Shown: positions 44,586 through 53,176, counted from the stretch's first letter. The stretch is DNA of 64,000 nucleotides from JANSWY01 sp965243755 (GCA_965243755.1 CBDEVW010000003.1:1798001-1862000), one strand, 5' to 3'. Program-made: numbers and translations. Notes: generated from the letters alone by a model not told the origin.

Positions 44586-44765
44586 TTATGATTCTTTAAC
44601 AGAAACTAAATGACTTACTTTCTTAATCATCCCAGCGATCTGGGGAGTCAGTTCTTTCTCTACTGACTTGTTTATTCTACCTAGACCTAAAGCTTTGATA
44701 GTCAACTTCTGATCCTGAGGTCTCTTAATTATACTTCTCGTCTGAGTAATAACTACCTTTGACAT
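44586..44765 (-). CDS. rpmD: Ribosomal protein L30
   Basis: A 59-residue gene from ATG 44763-44765 to TAA 44586-44588. The product starts MSKVVITQTRSIIKRPQDQK and continues LTIKALGLGRINKSVEKELT, the L30 pattern. It fills the gap between rpsE (4 bases upstream) and rplO (1 base downstream). Confidence 0.96.
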   Translation of the reverse strand: MSKVVITQTRSIIKRPQDQKLTIKALGLGRINKSVEKELTPQIAGMIKKVSHLVSVKES

Positions 44766-44769
44766 AATT

Positions 44770-45288
44770 CTATCCGTTAAAAACTTTAGATAAAGAAACT
44801 CCTCTTTGCTGAGCTACTGAATAAGCGTCTCTCATCTTGCTCAGTGCATCAAAAGTAGCTTTCACTACGTTGTGCGGGTTTGAAGAACCTTTAGATTTGG
44901 CAAGTACATCATGCACTCCAGCACTTTCAAGTACTGCACGCATCGCACCACCAGCTATTACTCCAGTACCAGGAGAAGCAGGCTTAAGCAATACTAATCC
45001 ACCACCAAACTTACCAATACACTCATGAGGAACAGTTCCTTTGAATACAGGAACTCTTACCAAATTCTTCTTAGCGTCATCAATGCCTTTAGTGATTGCA
45101 TCTGTAACTTCATTGGCTTTTCCAAGTCCATATCCAACTACACCATTTCCATCACCAACAACTACAATTGCTGAGAAGCTAAATCTCCTACCACCTTTTA
45201 CAACTTTCGCTACACGTTTGATGGCAACAACCTTCTCTTTAAGGTCGATTTCGCTAGCTTTTAATGTTTTTATATTCTTCTGAGACAT
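44770..45288 (-). CDS. rpsE: Ribosomal protein S5
   Basis: 172 residues. The double-stranded-RNA-binding N-terminal domain has VVKGGRRFSFSAIVVVGDGNGVVGYG and KANEVTDAI; the C-terminal domain has AGGAMRAVLESAGVHDVLAKS. S5 affects decoding accuracy. It follows rplR by 5 bases. Confidence 0.99.
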   Translation of the reverse strand: MSQKNIKTLKASEIDLKEKVVAIKRVAKVVKGGRRFSFSAIVVVGDGNGVVGYGLGKANEVTDAITKGIDDAKKNLVRVPVFKGTVPHECIGKFGGGLVLLKPASPGTGVIAGGAMRAVLESAGVHDVLAKSKGSSNPHNVVKATFDALSKMRDAYSVAQQRGVSLSKVFNG

Positions 45289-45293
45289 AGCTA

Positions 45294-45644
45294 TTAGAAT
45301 TTGAGTCCTCCTTCTCTTGCACCTTCAGCGAGGGCTTTTACTTTACCGTGATAGGGATATCCACCTCTATCAAAAACAACCGTTTCGATTCCGTTTTTCT
45401 TCGCTTTTTCAGCAATCGCTTTCCCTACACTTTTCGAAACTTCGATATTTACTTTGCCAGCCTGGCCAATATCTTTAGAAGAAGACGCAGTAATAGTAGT
45501 TCCTTTTACGTCATCGATAAGCTGCACGTAAATACCTTTATTGCTCTTGAATACTGATAATCTTGGAGTCTCAGTAGTTCCGCTAATTTTTCTGCGAATC
45601 CCTAATCTTATCCTTTTTCTTCTGTCTTGTTTGCTAATAGCCAT
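45294..45644 (-). CDS. rplR: Ribosomal protein L18
   Basis: 116 residues. RLSVFKSNKGIYVQLIDD and DRGGYPYHGKVKALAEGAREGGLKF are the family signatures. L18 brings 5S rRNA to the large subunit together with L5. It follows rplF by 7 bases. Confidence 0.99.
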   Translation of the reverse strand: MAISKQDRRKRIRLGIRRKISGTTETPRLSVFKSNKGIYVQLIDDVKGTTITASSSKDIGQAGKVNIEVSKSVGKAIAEKAKKNGIETVVFDRGGYPYHGKVKALAEGAREGGLKF

Positions 45645-45651
45645 ATCCTAA

Positions 45652-46203
45652 TTATTTAGCAGCAGTTTTACCAGCTTTTCTTCTAATTTGCTCGCCAACG
45701 AATCTGATACCTTTACCTTTGTAAGGCTCAACTTTTCTAAGCGATCTGATTTTTGCAGCTACCTGCCCAATCAATTGCTTGTCTGAGCTTTCTAATGTAA
45801 CTATTGGATTCTTACCTTTCTGAGTTTCAGCTGATACTTTAACTTCAGCAGGAACTGCCAGGTAAATATTGTGTGAATAGCCAAGGTTCAATTCCAATAC
45901 ATTCTGTTGTACAGCAGCTTTGTATCCCACACCAACAAGCTCAAGCTTTATGGTATATCCTTCACTAACACCAGTTACCATGTTATCAATCAAAGATCTG
46001 TACAGACCATGCATGGCTTTATGTCTCTTCTGATCAGTAGGTCTCTCCACAACAACCTGTCCGTCCTCAACTTTTACAGTCATATCCGGATCAATGTTCT
46101 GAGTCAACTCCCCTTTTGGACCTTTCGATGTAACCACATTACCATTAATAGTAACTGAAACATCTTTCGGAAGAGTAATCGGTTTTTTACCTATTCTTGA
46201 CAT
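45652..46203 (-). CDS. rplF: Ribosomal protein L6
   Basis: 183 residues. The start SRIGKKPITLPKDV and the end PYKGKGIRFVGEQIRRKAGK are typical. Two repeat domains; binds near the factor-binding site. It follows rpsH by 13 bases. Confidence 0.99.
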   Translation of the reverse strand: MSRIGKKPITLPKDVSVTINGNVVTSKGPKGELTQNIDPDMTVKVEDGQVVVERPTDQKRHKAMHGLYRSLIDNMVTGVSEGYTIKLELVGVGYKAAVQQNVLELNLGYSHNIYLAVPAEVKVSAETQKGKNPIVTLESSDKQLIGQVAAKIRSLRKVEPYKGKGIRFVGEQIRRKAGKTAAK

Positions 46204-46216
46204 TATTCACAAATCA

Positions 46217-46612
46217 TTAATAAACGTAACAAAGAACCTCTCCACCCAGGTTATTAGCTTTCGCCTCTTTACCTGTCATTACTCCTTTCGAAGTTGAAAG
46301 GATAGCTACTCCAAGTCCATTTAGAACTCTGGGCATAGATTCTGCTTTACTATATTTTCTTAAACCTGGCTTACTAACCCTCTCCAATTTTAAAATGGCA
46401 GGTTGTTTAGTTGCCTGATTATACTTCAAAGCGATCTTGATATTACCTTGTACTTTATCCTCCTCAAACTTATAACTACGTATAAATCCCTGGTTATAAA
46501 GCACCTTGGTGATTTCTTTCTTTATATTAGAAGCAGGTACATCAACGACCTTGTGGTTTGCCTTGATGGCATTCCTTAATCTGGTCAAATAATCTGCTAT
46601 TGGATCTGTCAT
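46217..46612 (-). CDS. rpsH: Ribosomal protein S8
   Basis: 131 residues from ATG 46610-46612 (MTDPIADYLTRLRNA); a longer frame adds 8 residues that are not in the family. LNGLGVAILSTSKGVMTGKEA toward the C-terminus is the signature. S8 binds 16S rRNA and its own mRNA in many bacteria. A promoter-like element precedes it. Confidence 0.98.
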   Translation of the reverse strand: MTDPIADYLTRLRNAIKANHKVVDVPASNIKKEITKVLYNQGFIRSYKFEEDKVQGNIKIALKYNQATKQPAILKLERVSKPGLRKYSKAESMPRVLNGLGVAILSTSKGVMTGKEAKANNLGGEVLCYVY

Positions 46613-46652
46613 ATACTTTATAAATTTAAAACCCACTGCGTAAACAGGGGTG

Positions 46653-46683
46653 CAAAGTTAATGATTTCTATCTTAATAAGAAA
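46653..46683 (-). promoter_or_regulatory. Possible internal promoter before rpsH
   Basis: On the minus strand TAACTTTG at 46660-46653 matches TAnnTTTG, and TTTC at 46683-46680, exactly 19 bases upstream, is one base off the -33 TTTG. The 86-base gap between rpsN and rpsH is by far the longest in the S10-spc-alpha run, which supports a separate start here. Confidence 0.6.
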
Positions 46684-46698
46684 AAATTAATATAAAAA

Positions 46699-46968
46699 CT
46701 ACCAAGAAGCTTTTGTAACACCAGGTATTTTCCCGTCAGAAGCCATTTCTCTGAACGTAACCCTGGAAATTCCAAACTTTCTCATGTAACCTTTTGGTCT
46801 ACCAGTAAGCTTACATCTGTTGTGTAATCTTACAGGTGAAGAGTTTCTTGGCAATTTATCAAGACCTTCCCAGTCACCAGCTTCTTTCAAAGCAGCTCTT
46901 TTGGCAGCATATTTTGCTACAAGTCTTTCTCTTTTTCTTTCTCTAGCCTTTACTGATTCTCTAGCCAT
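46699..46968 (-). CDS. rpsN: Ribosomal protein S14, zinc-free form
   Basis: 89 residues from ATG 46966-46968 (MARESVKARERKRERLV). The signature RCKLTGRPKGYMRKFGISRVTFREMA is present, but the CxxC pairs of the zinc form are not, so it is the long zinc-independent type. It follows rplE closely (start 5 bases after its stop). Confidence 0.98.
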   Translation of the reverse strand: MARESVKARERKRERLVAKYAAKRAALKEAGDWEGLDKLPRNSSPVRLHNRCKLTGRPKGYMRKFGISRVTFREMASDGKIPGVTKASW

Positions 46969-46972
46969 TATA

Positions 46973-47524
46973 TTAGTTTTTTCGAGCGAATGGCATACCA
47001 AACGCTTTTAGTAATTCAAAACTTTCTTCGTCCGTATTAGCAGTGGTAACAAAAGTGATATCCATTCCAGATATTTTTTGTACTTTCTCAATGCTAATTT
47101 CAGGGAAGATGATTTGTTCTTTTACACCTAATGTGTAGTTTCCTCTTCCATCAAAACCTTTGTCCTTGATTCCTCTGAAATCTCTTACACGAGGAAGAGC
47201 TACAGTCATCAATCTGTCAAGGAATTCATACATTTTGTCGCCTCTCAAAGTAACTCTGGCACCAATTGGCATTCCTTCTCTTAACTTAAAGTTAGAGATT
47301 GAGTTTTTAGCTTTTGTAGGCACAGCCTGCTGACCGGAGATTGCAGTCAACTCCTCAATTCCTGTATCAATTAATTTCTTGTCTGCTACCGCAGCACCAA
47401 TACCTTTATTAATAGAGATCTTAGTGATCTTTGGTACCTGCATTACTGACTTGTACTGAAATTTTTCTTTTAAAGCAGGAACAATTTCAGACAGGTATTT
47501 ATCTTTTAATCTAGGATTTGCCAT
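46973..47524 (-). CDS. rplE: Ribosomal protein L5
   Basis: 183 residues. SVMQVPKITKISINKGIG, SNFKLREGMPIGARVTLRGDKMYEFLDRL and RDFRGIKDKGFDGRGNYTLG are the L5 signatures. It binds 5S rRNA. It follows rplX by 2 bases. Confidence 0.99.
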   Translation of the reverse strand: MANPRLKDKYLSEIVPALKEKFQYKSVMQVPKITKISINKGIGAAVADKKLIDTGIEELTAISGQQAVPTKAKNSISNFKLREGMPIGARVTLRGDKMYEFLDRLMTVALPRVRDFRGIKDKGFDGRGNYTLGVKEQIIFPEISIEKVQKISGMDITFVTTANTDEESFELLKAFGMPFARKN

Positions 47525-47526
47525 GA

Positions 47527-47847
47527 TTATATAAATTCTCCAGTTTTCTTTGAATATCTCTGAAGCTTGTTATCGCTATTCAGTTTTCTACCTACTCTGG
47601 TCGGCTCACCATTCGAAGGATCTACCAACATCAGGTTACTGATGTGGATTGACGCCTCTGTGTTGTTAAGACCTCCCTCAGGGTTAGTTGCAGAAGGTTT
47701 TACATGTTTAGTTATCACATTGACTCCTTCAACAATAGCTCTGTTTTTTTCAGGGAATACCTCGAGTACTTTTCCAGTTTTACCATTAGAGTTTCCAGCT
47801 ATTACTTTAACTGTATCCCCTTTTTTAATTTTCAGTTTCACTTTCAT
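47527..47847 (-). CDS. rplX: Ribosomal protein L24
   Basis: 106 residues. The KOW domain is at about 7-40 (KKGDTVKVIAGNSNGKTGKV, then VFPEKNRAIVEGVN). It is an assembly initiator of the large subunit. It follows rplN by 12 bases. Confidence 0.98.
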   Translation of the reverse strand: MKVKLKIKKGDTVKVIAGNSNGKTGKVLEVFPEKNRAIVEGVNVITKHVKPSATNPEGGLNNTEASIHISNLMLVDPSNGEPTRVGRKLNSDNKLQRYSKKTGEFI

Positions 47848-47859
47848 TGTTCTAATTCC

Positions 47860-48228
47860 TTAAAGTACTTCAGGTGCTAATGAAACAATTTTCATGAATT
47901 GCTTCTCTCTTAACTCTCTGGCTACCGGGCCAAATATCCTTGTTCCTCTAGGCTCATCATTGTTGTTCAAAAGAACAGCGGCGTTATCTTCGAACCTGAT
48001 ATAGGAACCATCTTTTCTTCTAACTTCTTTCTTCGTTCTTACGATTACTGCTTTAGAAACCGTACCTTTTTTAAGGCTACTTGATGAAAGAGCTGATTTT
48101 ACAGTTACAACAATTTTATCACCAACCGACGCATATCTCTTTCCAGTACCTCCCAGCACTCTAATACAAAGCACTTCCTTAGCTCCGCTGTTATCAGCTA
48201 CGCTCAATCTTGATTCTTGCTGTATCAT
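47860..48228 (-). CDS. rplN: Ribosomal protein L14
   Basis: 122 residues. MIQQESRLSVADNSGAKEV, then CIRVLGGTGKRYASVGDKIV and the end ELREKQFMKIVSLAPEVL identify it. It follows rpsQ by 1 base. Confidence 0.99.
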   Translation of the reverse strand: MIQQESRLSVADNSGAKEVLCIRVLGGTGKRYASVGDKIVVTVKSALSSSSLKKGTVSKAVIVRTKKEVRRKDGSYIRFEDNAAVLLNNNDEPRGTRIFGPVARELREKQFMKIVSLAPEVL

Positions 48229-48229
48229 C

Positions 48230-48484
48230 TTATTTTGCTCTTTCTATAATTTCTACAAGTCTCCATCGCTTATTTTTACTAAGCGGTCGAGTCTCCATTA
48301 CTTTAACTGTATCTCCAATACCACAAGCATTTTCAGCATCATGTGCTGTAAGCTTAGTAGTTTTAGCCACGAACTTACCGTAGATAGGGTGTTTCATTCT
48401 TCGCACCACATTAACAGTAATGGTTTTATCCATTTTGTTACTAACTACCTGGCCGATTCTTTCCTTTCGTAAATTTCTTTCCAT
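48230..48484 (-). CDS. rpsQ: Ribosomal protein S17
   Basis: 84 residues from ATG 48482-48484 (MERNLRKERIGQVVSNKMDK). The S17 OB-fold follows, with TITVNVVRRMKHPIYGKFV and VKVMETRPLSKNKRWRLVEI. A longer in-frame start would overlap rpmC and is not needed. It lies 7 bases after rpmC. Confidence 0.98.
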   Translation of the reverse strand: MERNLRKERIGQVVSNKMDKTITVNVVRRMKHPIYGKFVAKTTKLTAHDAENACGIGDTVKVMETRPLSKNKRWRLVEIIERAK

Positions 48485-48491
48485 CTGCGTA

Positions 48492-48686
48492 TTAATTAGC
48501 AAGCTCTTTAGCTCGGATTTCAGTTTTAATTCTAGCCACTAGTTTTCTAGCCTGTTTGATCTTGCTTGGATTCTCAATTGGAGTAATATCATGAGCGAAC
48601 TTCAATTTGTGATAGTTCTCCTGCTCTGCAACCAATCGATTCTTCAATTCGTCAAGCGTAAGTCCTTTAATTTCTGAATTCTTCAT
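48492..48686 (-). CDS. rpmC: Ribosomal protein L29
   Basis: 64 residues, a two-helix protein: EIKGLTLDELKNRLVAEQEN, then KLKFAHDITPIENPSKI and ARKLVARIKTEIRAKEL. It sits at the nascent-chain exit. It follows rplP by 4 bases. Confidence 0.98.
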   Translation of the reverse strand: MKNSEIKGLTLDELKNRLVAEQENYHKLKFAHDITPIENPSKIKQARKLVARIKTEIRAKELAN

Positions 48687-48690
48687 GATC

Positions 48691-49110
48691 TTATCCTTGA
48701 TAATCCCTTCTTACAACAAATTTTGTCTTGATAGGTAACTTCTGAGCAGCCAATCTCAAAGATTCCTGTCCAAGTTCCTTACTTACCCCTGAAGATTCAA
48801 ATAAGATGGTACCTGGTCTTACAGTTGCTACCCAATATTCAGGAGCTCCTTTACCTTTACCCATCCTTACTTCAGCAGGCTTCTTGGTTACAGGCTTATC
48901 AGGAAAAATTCTGATCCAAACCTGACCTTCTCTTTTCATTGCTCTGGTCATGGCAATACGAGCAGCTTCTATTTGTCTACTTGTAATCCATCCTGGTTCC
49001 AATGCTTTGATACCGAAAGTACCAAATGCCAAGGTATGTCCTCTTTGAGCAATTCCTTTTACCCTACCTTTTTGTTTCTTTCTAAACTTGGTTCTTTTTG
49101 GCTGTAACAT
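48691..49110 (-). CDS. rplP: Ribosomal protein L16
   Basis: 139 residues. MLQPKRTKFRKKQKGR, LAFGTFGIKALEPGWITSRQIEAAR and PAEVRMGKGKGAPEYWVATV are the hallmarks. It is near the peptidyl-transferase centre. It follows rpsC by 28 bases. Confidence 0.99.
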   Translation of the reverse strand: MLQPKRTKFRKKQKGRVKGIAQRGHTLAFGTFGIKALEPGWITSRQIEAARIAMTRAMKREGQVWIRIFPDKPVTKKPAEVRMGKGKGAPEYWVATVRPGTILFESSGVSKELGQESLRLAAQKLPIKTKFVVRRDYQG

Positions 49111-49138
49111 CTTCTGTTAACCTATTTAATGCCTAAAA

Positions 49139-49870
49139 TTATTGTCTTCTTTTTCTTCTTGGTCCTTCGTTACCAGCAGCAGGTCTTCTTCTTCGAGCAC
49201 CGCTACTTTCGTTACCAACACCTACATTTGGCGAAAGGTCTCTCTTACCAAAAACCTCTCCTTTGAAGATCCAAACTTTGATACCGATCTTTCCATAAAC
49301 TGTGTCAGCTTCTGAAATAGCATAATCGATATCCGCTCTCAAAGTATGCAAAGGAATTCTTCCTTCTTTGTATTGCTCAGAACGTGCCATCTCAGCACCA
49401 CCAAGTCTACCAGATACTTTGATTTTTATCCCCTGAGCACCAACTCTCATAGCCGAAGAGATCGCTTGTTTCATCGCTCTTCTGTATGAAATTCTTGCTT
49501 TAAGTTGTTGCGCGATAGACTCACCAACAAGTTTAGCATCTAACTCAGGTCTTTTAATTTCAAAGATGTTGATTTGAAGATCTTTACCAGTAAGTTTCTT
49601 CAACTCCTCTTTGATTTTATCTACTTCACTACCACCTTTTCCGATAACTACTCCAGGTCGGGCAGTGTGAATAGTAAGGGTTATTCTTTTTAGCGTTCTT
49701 TCGATCACTATTTTAGCAATTCCACCTTTCGGGATCCTTGCCTGCAAATATTTTCTGATCTTCTGATCCTCAACTAATTTCTCAGGAAATGTTCTTCCAC
49801 CAAACCAGTTAGAGTCCCATCCTTTAACAATTCCTAATCTAAGGGCCGTTGGATTAACTTTCTGTCCCAT
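49139..49870 (-). CDS. rpsC: Ribosomal protein S3
   Basis: 243 residues. The KH domain shows ARPGVVIGKGGSEVDKIKEEL, and the C-terminal domain shows AQGIKIKVSGRLGGAEMARSE. The tail is rich in Arg and Gly/Ser. It overlaps the rplV stop by 1 base. Confidence 0.99.
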   Translation of the reverse strand: MGQKVNPTALRLGIVKGWDSNWFGGRTFPEKLVEDQKIRKYLQARIPKGGIAKIVIERTLKRITLTIHTARPGVVIGKGGSEVDKIKEELKKLTGKDLQINIFEIKRPELDAKLVGESIAQQLKARISYRRAMKQAISSAMRVGAQGIKIKVSGRLGGAEMARSEQYKEGRIPLHTLRADIDYAISEADTVYGKIGIKVWIFKGEVFGKRDLSPNVGVGNESSGARRRRPAAGNEGPRRKRRQ

Positions 49871-50349
49871 TATTTACTTTCGTTATTAGATTCTTGATTA
49901 GTTTCATCAGAAAAGCTGTCGATCACGATATTCACGTGGTTAGATCTTTTTCTGATTCGGTGAGCTCTACCTTGAGGAGCAGGTCTCAATCTTTTCAGAA
50001 TGCGGCCACTGTCAACCGAGATTTCCTTTACGTAAAGGTCTGCATCTTCGATCTTAACATCCTCATTCTTGCTTTGCCAGTTTGCAATGGCTGAAAGCAA
50101 TAGTTTCTCCAGAATAGACGATCCTACTTTGGCTTCAAATTTTAATACGTTCAAAGCATAGTTTACTCTCTTACCTCTGATCATATCCGCAACCACTCTC
50201 ATTTTGCGAGGAGAAGTAGGCACATTCTTTAGTCCGGCAACTGCCTGCCCCTGCTTACCAGAGTTCTCTTCTTTTGCTTGCTTGGCAGCCTCCTTCTGAA
50301 GCCTAATCCTTACGGACTTCTTTATTTTTCTGCTTTCAGTAGTTTCCAT
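49870..50349 (-). CDS. rplV: Ribosomal protein L22 with N-terminal extension
   Basis: 159 residues, about 40 longer than usual at the N-terminus (METTESRKIKKSVRIRLQKE, charged and helical). The L22 core begins near LKNVPTSPRKMRVVADMIRG and ends with RPAPQGRAHRIRKRSNHVNIVI. Overlaps its neighbours by 1 base on each side. Confidence 0.97.
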   Translation of the reverse strand: METTESRKIKKSVRIRLQKEAAKQAKEENSGKQGQAVAGLKNVPTSPRKMRVVADMIRGKRVNYALNVLKFEAKVGSSILEKLLLSAIANWQSKNEDVKIEDADLYVKEISVDSGRILKRLRPAPQGRAHRIRKRSNHVNIVIDSFSDETNQESNNESK

Positions 50350-50627
50350 TACCTTTTACCTTTATCTTTTTTGGCAACATGACCTCTATAATTTCTTGTT
50401 GGAGAGAATTCACCCAACTTGTGGCCAACCATGTTTTCTGTTACAAACACAGGTATGAATTTGTTACCATTGTGTACAGCGAATGTATGGCCGACAAAAT
50501 CTGGTGAGATCATCGATCTTCTTGACCAGGTCTTGATCACAGATTTCTTTCCAGACTCATTCATATCATCGACCTTCTTTACTAGTCGGAAGTCGATATA
50601 AGGTCCTTTTTTTAGAGATCTTCCCAT
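50349..50627 (-). CDS. rpsS: Ribosomal protein S19
   Basis: 92 residues. MGRSLKKGPYIDFRLVKK, then KTWSRRSMISPDFVGHTFAVHNG and HKLGEFSPTRNYRGH. It lies in the 30S head. It overlaps rplB by 1 base. Confidence 0.99.
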   Translation of the reverse strand: MGRSLKKGPYIDFRLVKKVDDMNESGKKSVIKTWSRRSMISPDFVGHTFAVHNGNKFIPVFVTENMVGHKLGEFSPTRNYRGHVAKKDKGKR

Positions 50628-51448
50628 TATTTTCTTCTACTAATGATTAAATTATTTGAATACTTCTTAGGTGTTCTGGTTTTCTTACCTTTCGCGTAAA
50701 GACCAGTTCTGGATCTTGGATGTCCTCCAGAAGATTTACCTTCACCACCTCCCATTGGGTGATCCACAGGGTTCATCGCAACACCTCTTACTCTTGGTCT
50801 TCTACCTAACCATCTGTTTCTACCTGCTTTACCAAGACTTACGTTCATGTGGTCACTGTTCGATACAGTACCAATAGTAGCGTAGCATGTAACAAGCACC
50901 ATTCTCATTTCACCAGATGGAAGTTTCAATGTCGCATACTTTCCTTCTCTGGCTACAATTTGCGCGTAAGAACCTGCACTTCTTGCCATGGCAGCTCCTT
51001 TACCAGGCTTCAACTCAATGTTGTGCACAATGGTACCCAGAGGAATATCTGATAATGGCAATGCATTTCCTACTTCAGGAGCGATACCCGGACCAGAAAG
51101 CACTTCTGTACCTACTGCAAGGTTTTCAGGAGCTATGATGTAGCTCTTCTCTCCATCTGCATAATATAAAAGAGCAATTCTGGCTGTTCTCATTGGATCG
51201 TACTCGATCGACTTCACAGTAGCAGGAATATTATGCTTAGCTCTTTTAAAGTCAATTACTCTATATTTCTTCTTGTGACCTCCCCCTACGTTTCTGATGG
51301 TCATTCTACCAGAATTATTTCTACCACCATTTCTTTTAGTAGACTTAGTAAGAGATTTCTCAGGTTTAGATGAAGTAATTTCATCGAATACAGGAGCTAC
51401 TCTGTATCTCTGTCCTGGGGTAATCGGTCTTAATTTCTTAACAGCCAT
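50627..51448 (-). CDS. rplB: Ribosomal protein L2
   Basis: 273 residues. The RNA-binding domain has GGGHKKKYRVIDFKRAKHN, and the C-terminal region near the peptidyl-transferase centre has GVAMNPVDHPMGGGEGKSSG and GHPRSRTG. It follows rplW by 13 bases. Confidence 0.99.
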   Translation of the reverse strand: MAVKKLRPITPGQRYRVAPVFDEITSSKPEKSLTKSTKRNGGRNNSGRMTIRNVGGGHKKKYRVIDFKRAKHNIPATVKSIEYDPMRTARIALLYYADGEKSYIIAPENLAVGTEVLSGPGIAPEVGNALPLSDIPLGTIVHNIELKPGKGAAMARSAGSYAQIVAREGKYATLKLPSGEMRMVLVTCYATIGTVSNSDHMNVSLGKAGRNRWLGRRPRVRGVAMNPVDHPMGGGEGKSSGGHPRSRTGLYAKGKKTRTPKKYSNNLIISRRK

Positions 51449-51461
51449 TTTAATCTATATT

Positions 51462-51749
51462 TTAAATACCACTGTAAAAATCAATAACATCACCATCAGA
51501 TACTTTCACAATGGCTTTCTTATATGAAGGAGTACTTCCTGTGATGACTCCTGATTTTGTGTATCTTGACTTTGATTTACCTGGGTAAACCATTGTATTT
51601 ACACTTTCTACCGTCACACCATATGCTTTCTCAACAGCATTTTTGATCTGGATCTTGTTGGCATCCTTCCTTACCACAAAGCCATACTTGCCACTTTCGT
51701 TAAGGGCAGATACTTTTTCTGTTACTAAGGGCTTAATTAATACACTCAT
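51462..51749 (-). CDS. rplW: Ribosomal protein L23
   Basis: 95 residues. LIKPLVTEKVSALNESGKYG, then DANKIQIKNAVEKAYGVTVESVNTM. L23 is at the exit tunnel and contacts trigger factor and SRP. It follows rplD by 1 base. Confidence 0.98.
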   Translation of the reverse strand: MSVLIKPLVTEKVSALNESGKYGFVVRKDANKIQIKNAVEKAYGVTVESVNTMVYPGKSKSRYTKSGVITGSTPSYKKAIVKVSDGDVIDFYSGI

Positions 51750-51750
51750 C

Positions 51751-52377
51751 TTAACCGAACTGATTTTCTAGTTTATCAATAGTTCCTTCGCTGAAGATGA
51801 TGTTATCAGCATTAAGGATGTCATAAGTATTCAATTCACTAAGCATTTTAACTTTCGAATTTTTGATGTTTCTGCTTGAAAGCAAAAGGTTCTTGTTCAA
51901 TTCGTCTGTTACTAACAATGTTTTCTTAGTGTCCATGGAAAGGTTCGCCATCAGACTAACATATTCCTTAGTCTTAGGAGCCTCCATTGTAATATCTTCG
52001 ATAACAGCAATCGCATTCTCCTGAGCTTTGTATGAAAGCGCGGATCTTCTGGCAACCTGCTTTAGCTTCTTGTTTAACTGAACATCATAGTTTCTTGGTC
52101 TTGGACCAAAGATTCTACCTCCACCTCTAAAGATGGGAGATTTGATACTACCAGCCCTAGCGGTACCAGTACCCTTCTGTCTCTTGATCTTTTTTGTAGA
52201 ACCTACAATCTCAGCTCTCTCTTTTGCTTTGTGTGTACCTTGTCTTTGGTGAGCAAGATATTGCTTCACATCAAGATAGATCGCGTGATCATTTGGCTCA
52301 ACTGCAAATACGGCGTCTGTTAGATTAACTTTCTTACCCGTATCTTTTCCGCTACTATTTAAAACTGATAATTCCAT
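51751..52377 (-). CDS. rplD: Ribosomal protein L4
   Basis: 208 residues. The tunnel loop KKIKRQKGTGTARAGSIKSP with FRGGGRIFGPRPRNYD is intact. It overlaps rplC by 1 base. In some bacteria L4 also regulates this operon, but no leader of that type is visible here. Confidence 0.99.
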   Translation of the reverse strand: MELSVLNSSGKDTGKKVNLTDAVFAVEPNDHAIYLDVKQYLAHQRQGTHKAKERAEIVGSTKKIKRQKGTGTARAGSIKSPIFRGGGRIFGPRPRNYDVQLNKKLKQVARRSALSYKAQENAIAVIEDITMEAPKTKEYVSLMANLSMDTKKTLLVTDELNKNLLLSSRNIKNSKVKMLSELNTYDILNADNIIFSEGTIDKLENQFG

Positions 52378-53009
52378 TATTTCTCAAGAATTATATATGA
52401 GTTATTAGAACCAGGTACTGATCCACTTACAAGAATAAGATTCTTCTCAGGTACCACTTTAAGCACTTTAAGGTTCAAAACCTTCACTCTGTTGCCACCA
52501 GTTCTACCTGCCATTTTCAATCCTTTGAAAACTCTTGCTGGATAAGAACACGCACCAATTGCTCCTGGCGCTCTCAACCTGTTGTGCTGTCCGTGAGTAG
52601 CCTGACCAACACCACCAAAGTTGTGTCGCTTCACTACACCCTGAAAACCTTTTCCTTTAGAAGTACCAATTGCATCAACGAAATCATCTTCGTTAAATAC
52701 CTGTCCTACTTCAATCGTATTTCCAAGAGCAACCTGCCCTTCAAATTCTTCTCTAAAGTTTCTGAATTCAACTACTTTCTTCTTAGGAGTCGTCTTAGCT
52801 TTCGCAAAATGTCCCTTTAAAGCTTTAGTCGTATTTTTCTCCTTTTTCTCGTCGTACGCTAGTTGAACAGCATTATATCCATCTACATCAGCATTCTTAA
52901 CCTGCGTAATAACACAAGGCCCTGCTTGTATCAATGTAGCCGGTATATTTTTACCCTCTGCATCGAAGATGCTGGTCATACCGATTTTTTTTCCAATTAT
53001 CCCTGACAT
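52377..53009 (-). CDS. rplC: Ribosomal protein L3
   Basis: 210 residues, the first gene of the S10-type run here because rpsJ lies apart upstream. MSGIIGKKIGMTSIFDAEG at the start and KGFQGVVKRHNFGGVGQATHG, which contains the Gln often methylated, identify it. The tail ends VPGSNNSYIILEK. A promoter lies about 60 bases upstream. Confidence 0.99.
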   Translation of the reverse strand: MSGIIGKKIGMTSIFDAEGKNIPATLIQAGPCVITQVKNADVDGYNAVQLAYDEKKEKNTTKALKGHFAKAKTTPKKKVVEFRNFREEFEGQVALGNTIEVGQVFNEDDFVDAIGTSKGKGFQGVVKRHNFGGVGQATHGQHNRLRAPGAIGACSYPARVFKGLKMAGRTGGNRVKVLNLKVLKVVPEKNLILVSGSVPGSNNSYIILEK

Positions 53010-53067
53010 TTTGCTTTTATTCTAACTAATTAAGTGTCAAAAATCCTTATTCCTCCGTAAAGGACTG

Positions 53068-53098
53068 CAAAGATAGCAATTTAATAATCTCGACCAAA
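53068..53098 (-). promoter_or_regulatory. Promoter of the rplC-to-rplQ operon
   Basis: On the minus strand TATCTTTG at 53075-53068 fully matches TAnnTTTG, with TTTG at 53098-53095 exactly 19 bases upstream, the Bacteroidota -7/-33 layout. It sits between the rpsJ terminator and the rplC ATG. Confidence 0.85.
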
Positions 53099-53126
53099 GA
53101 GATCGAGTAAATTTTAGCGCAAAAAA

Positions 53127-53154
53127 AGAACCAATATGCCACGATATTGGTTCT
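53127..53154 (-). terminator. Intrinsic terminator after rpsJ
   Basis: A perfect 11-base stem, AGAACCAATAT at 53127-53137 with ATATTGGTTCT at 53144-53154, loop GCCACG. Transcribed on the minus strand it ends in a T run (53121-53127). It separates the str group from the rplC operon. Confidence 0.95.
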
Positions 53155-53176
53155 ATATAATTAGGCTAACTAATTC

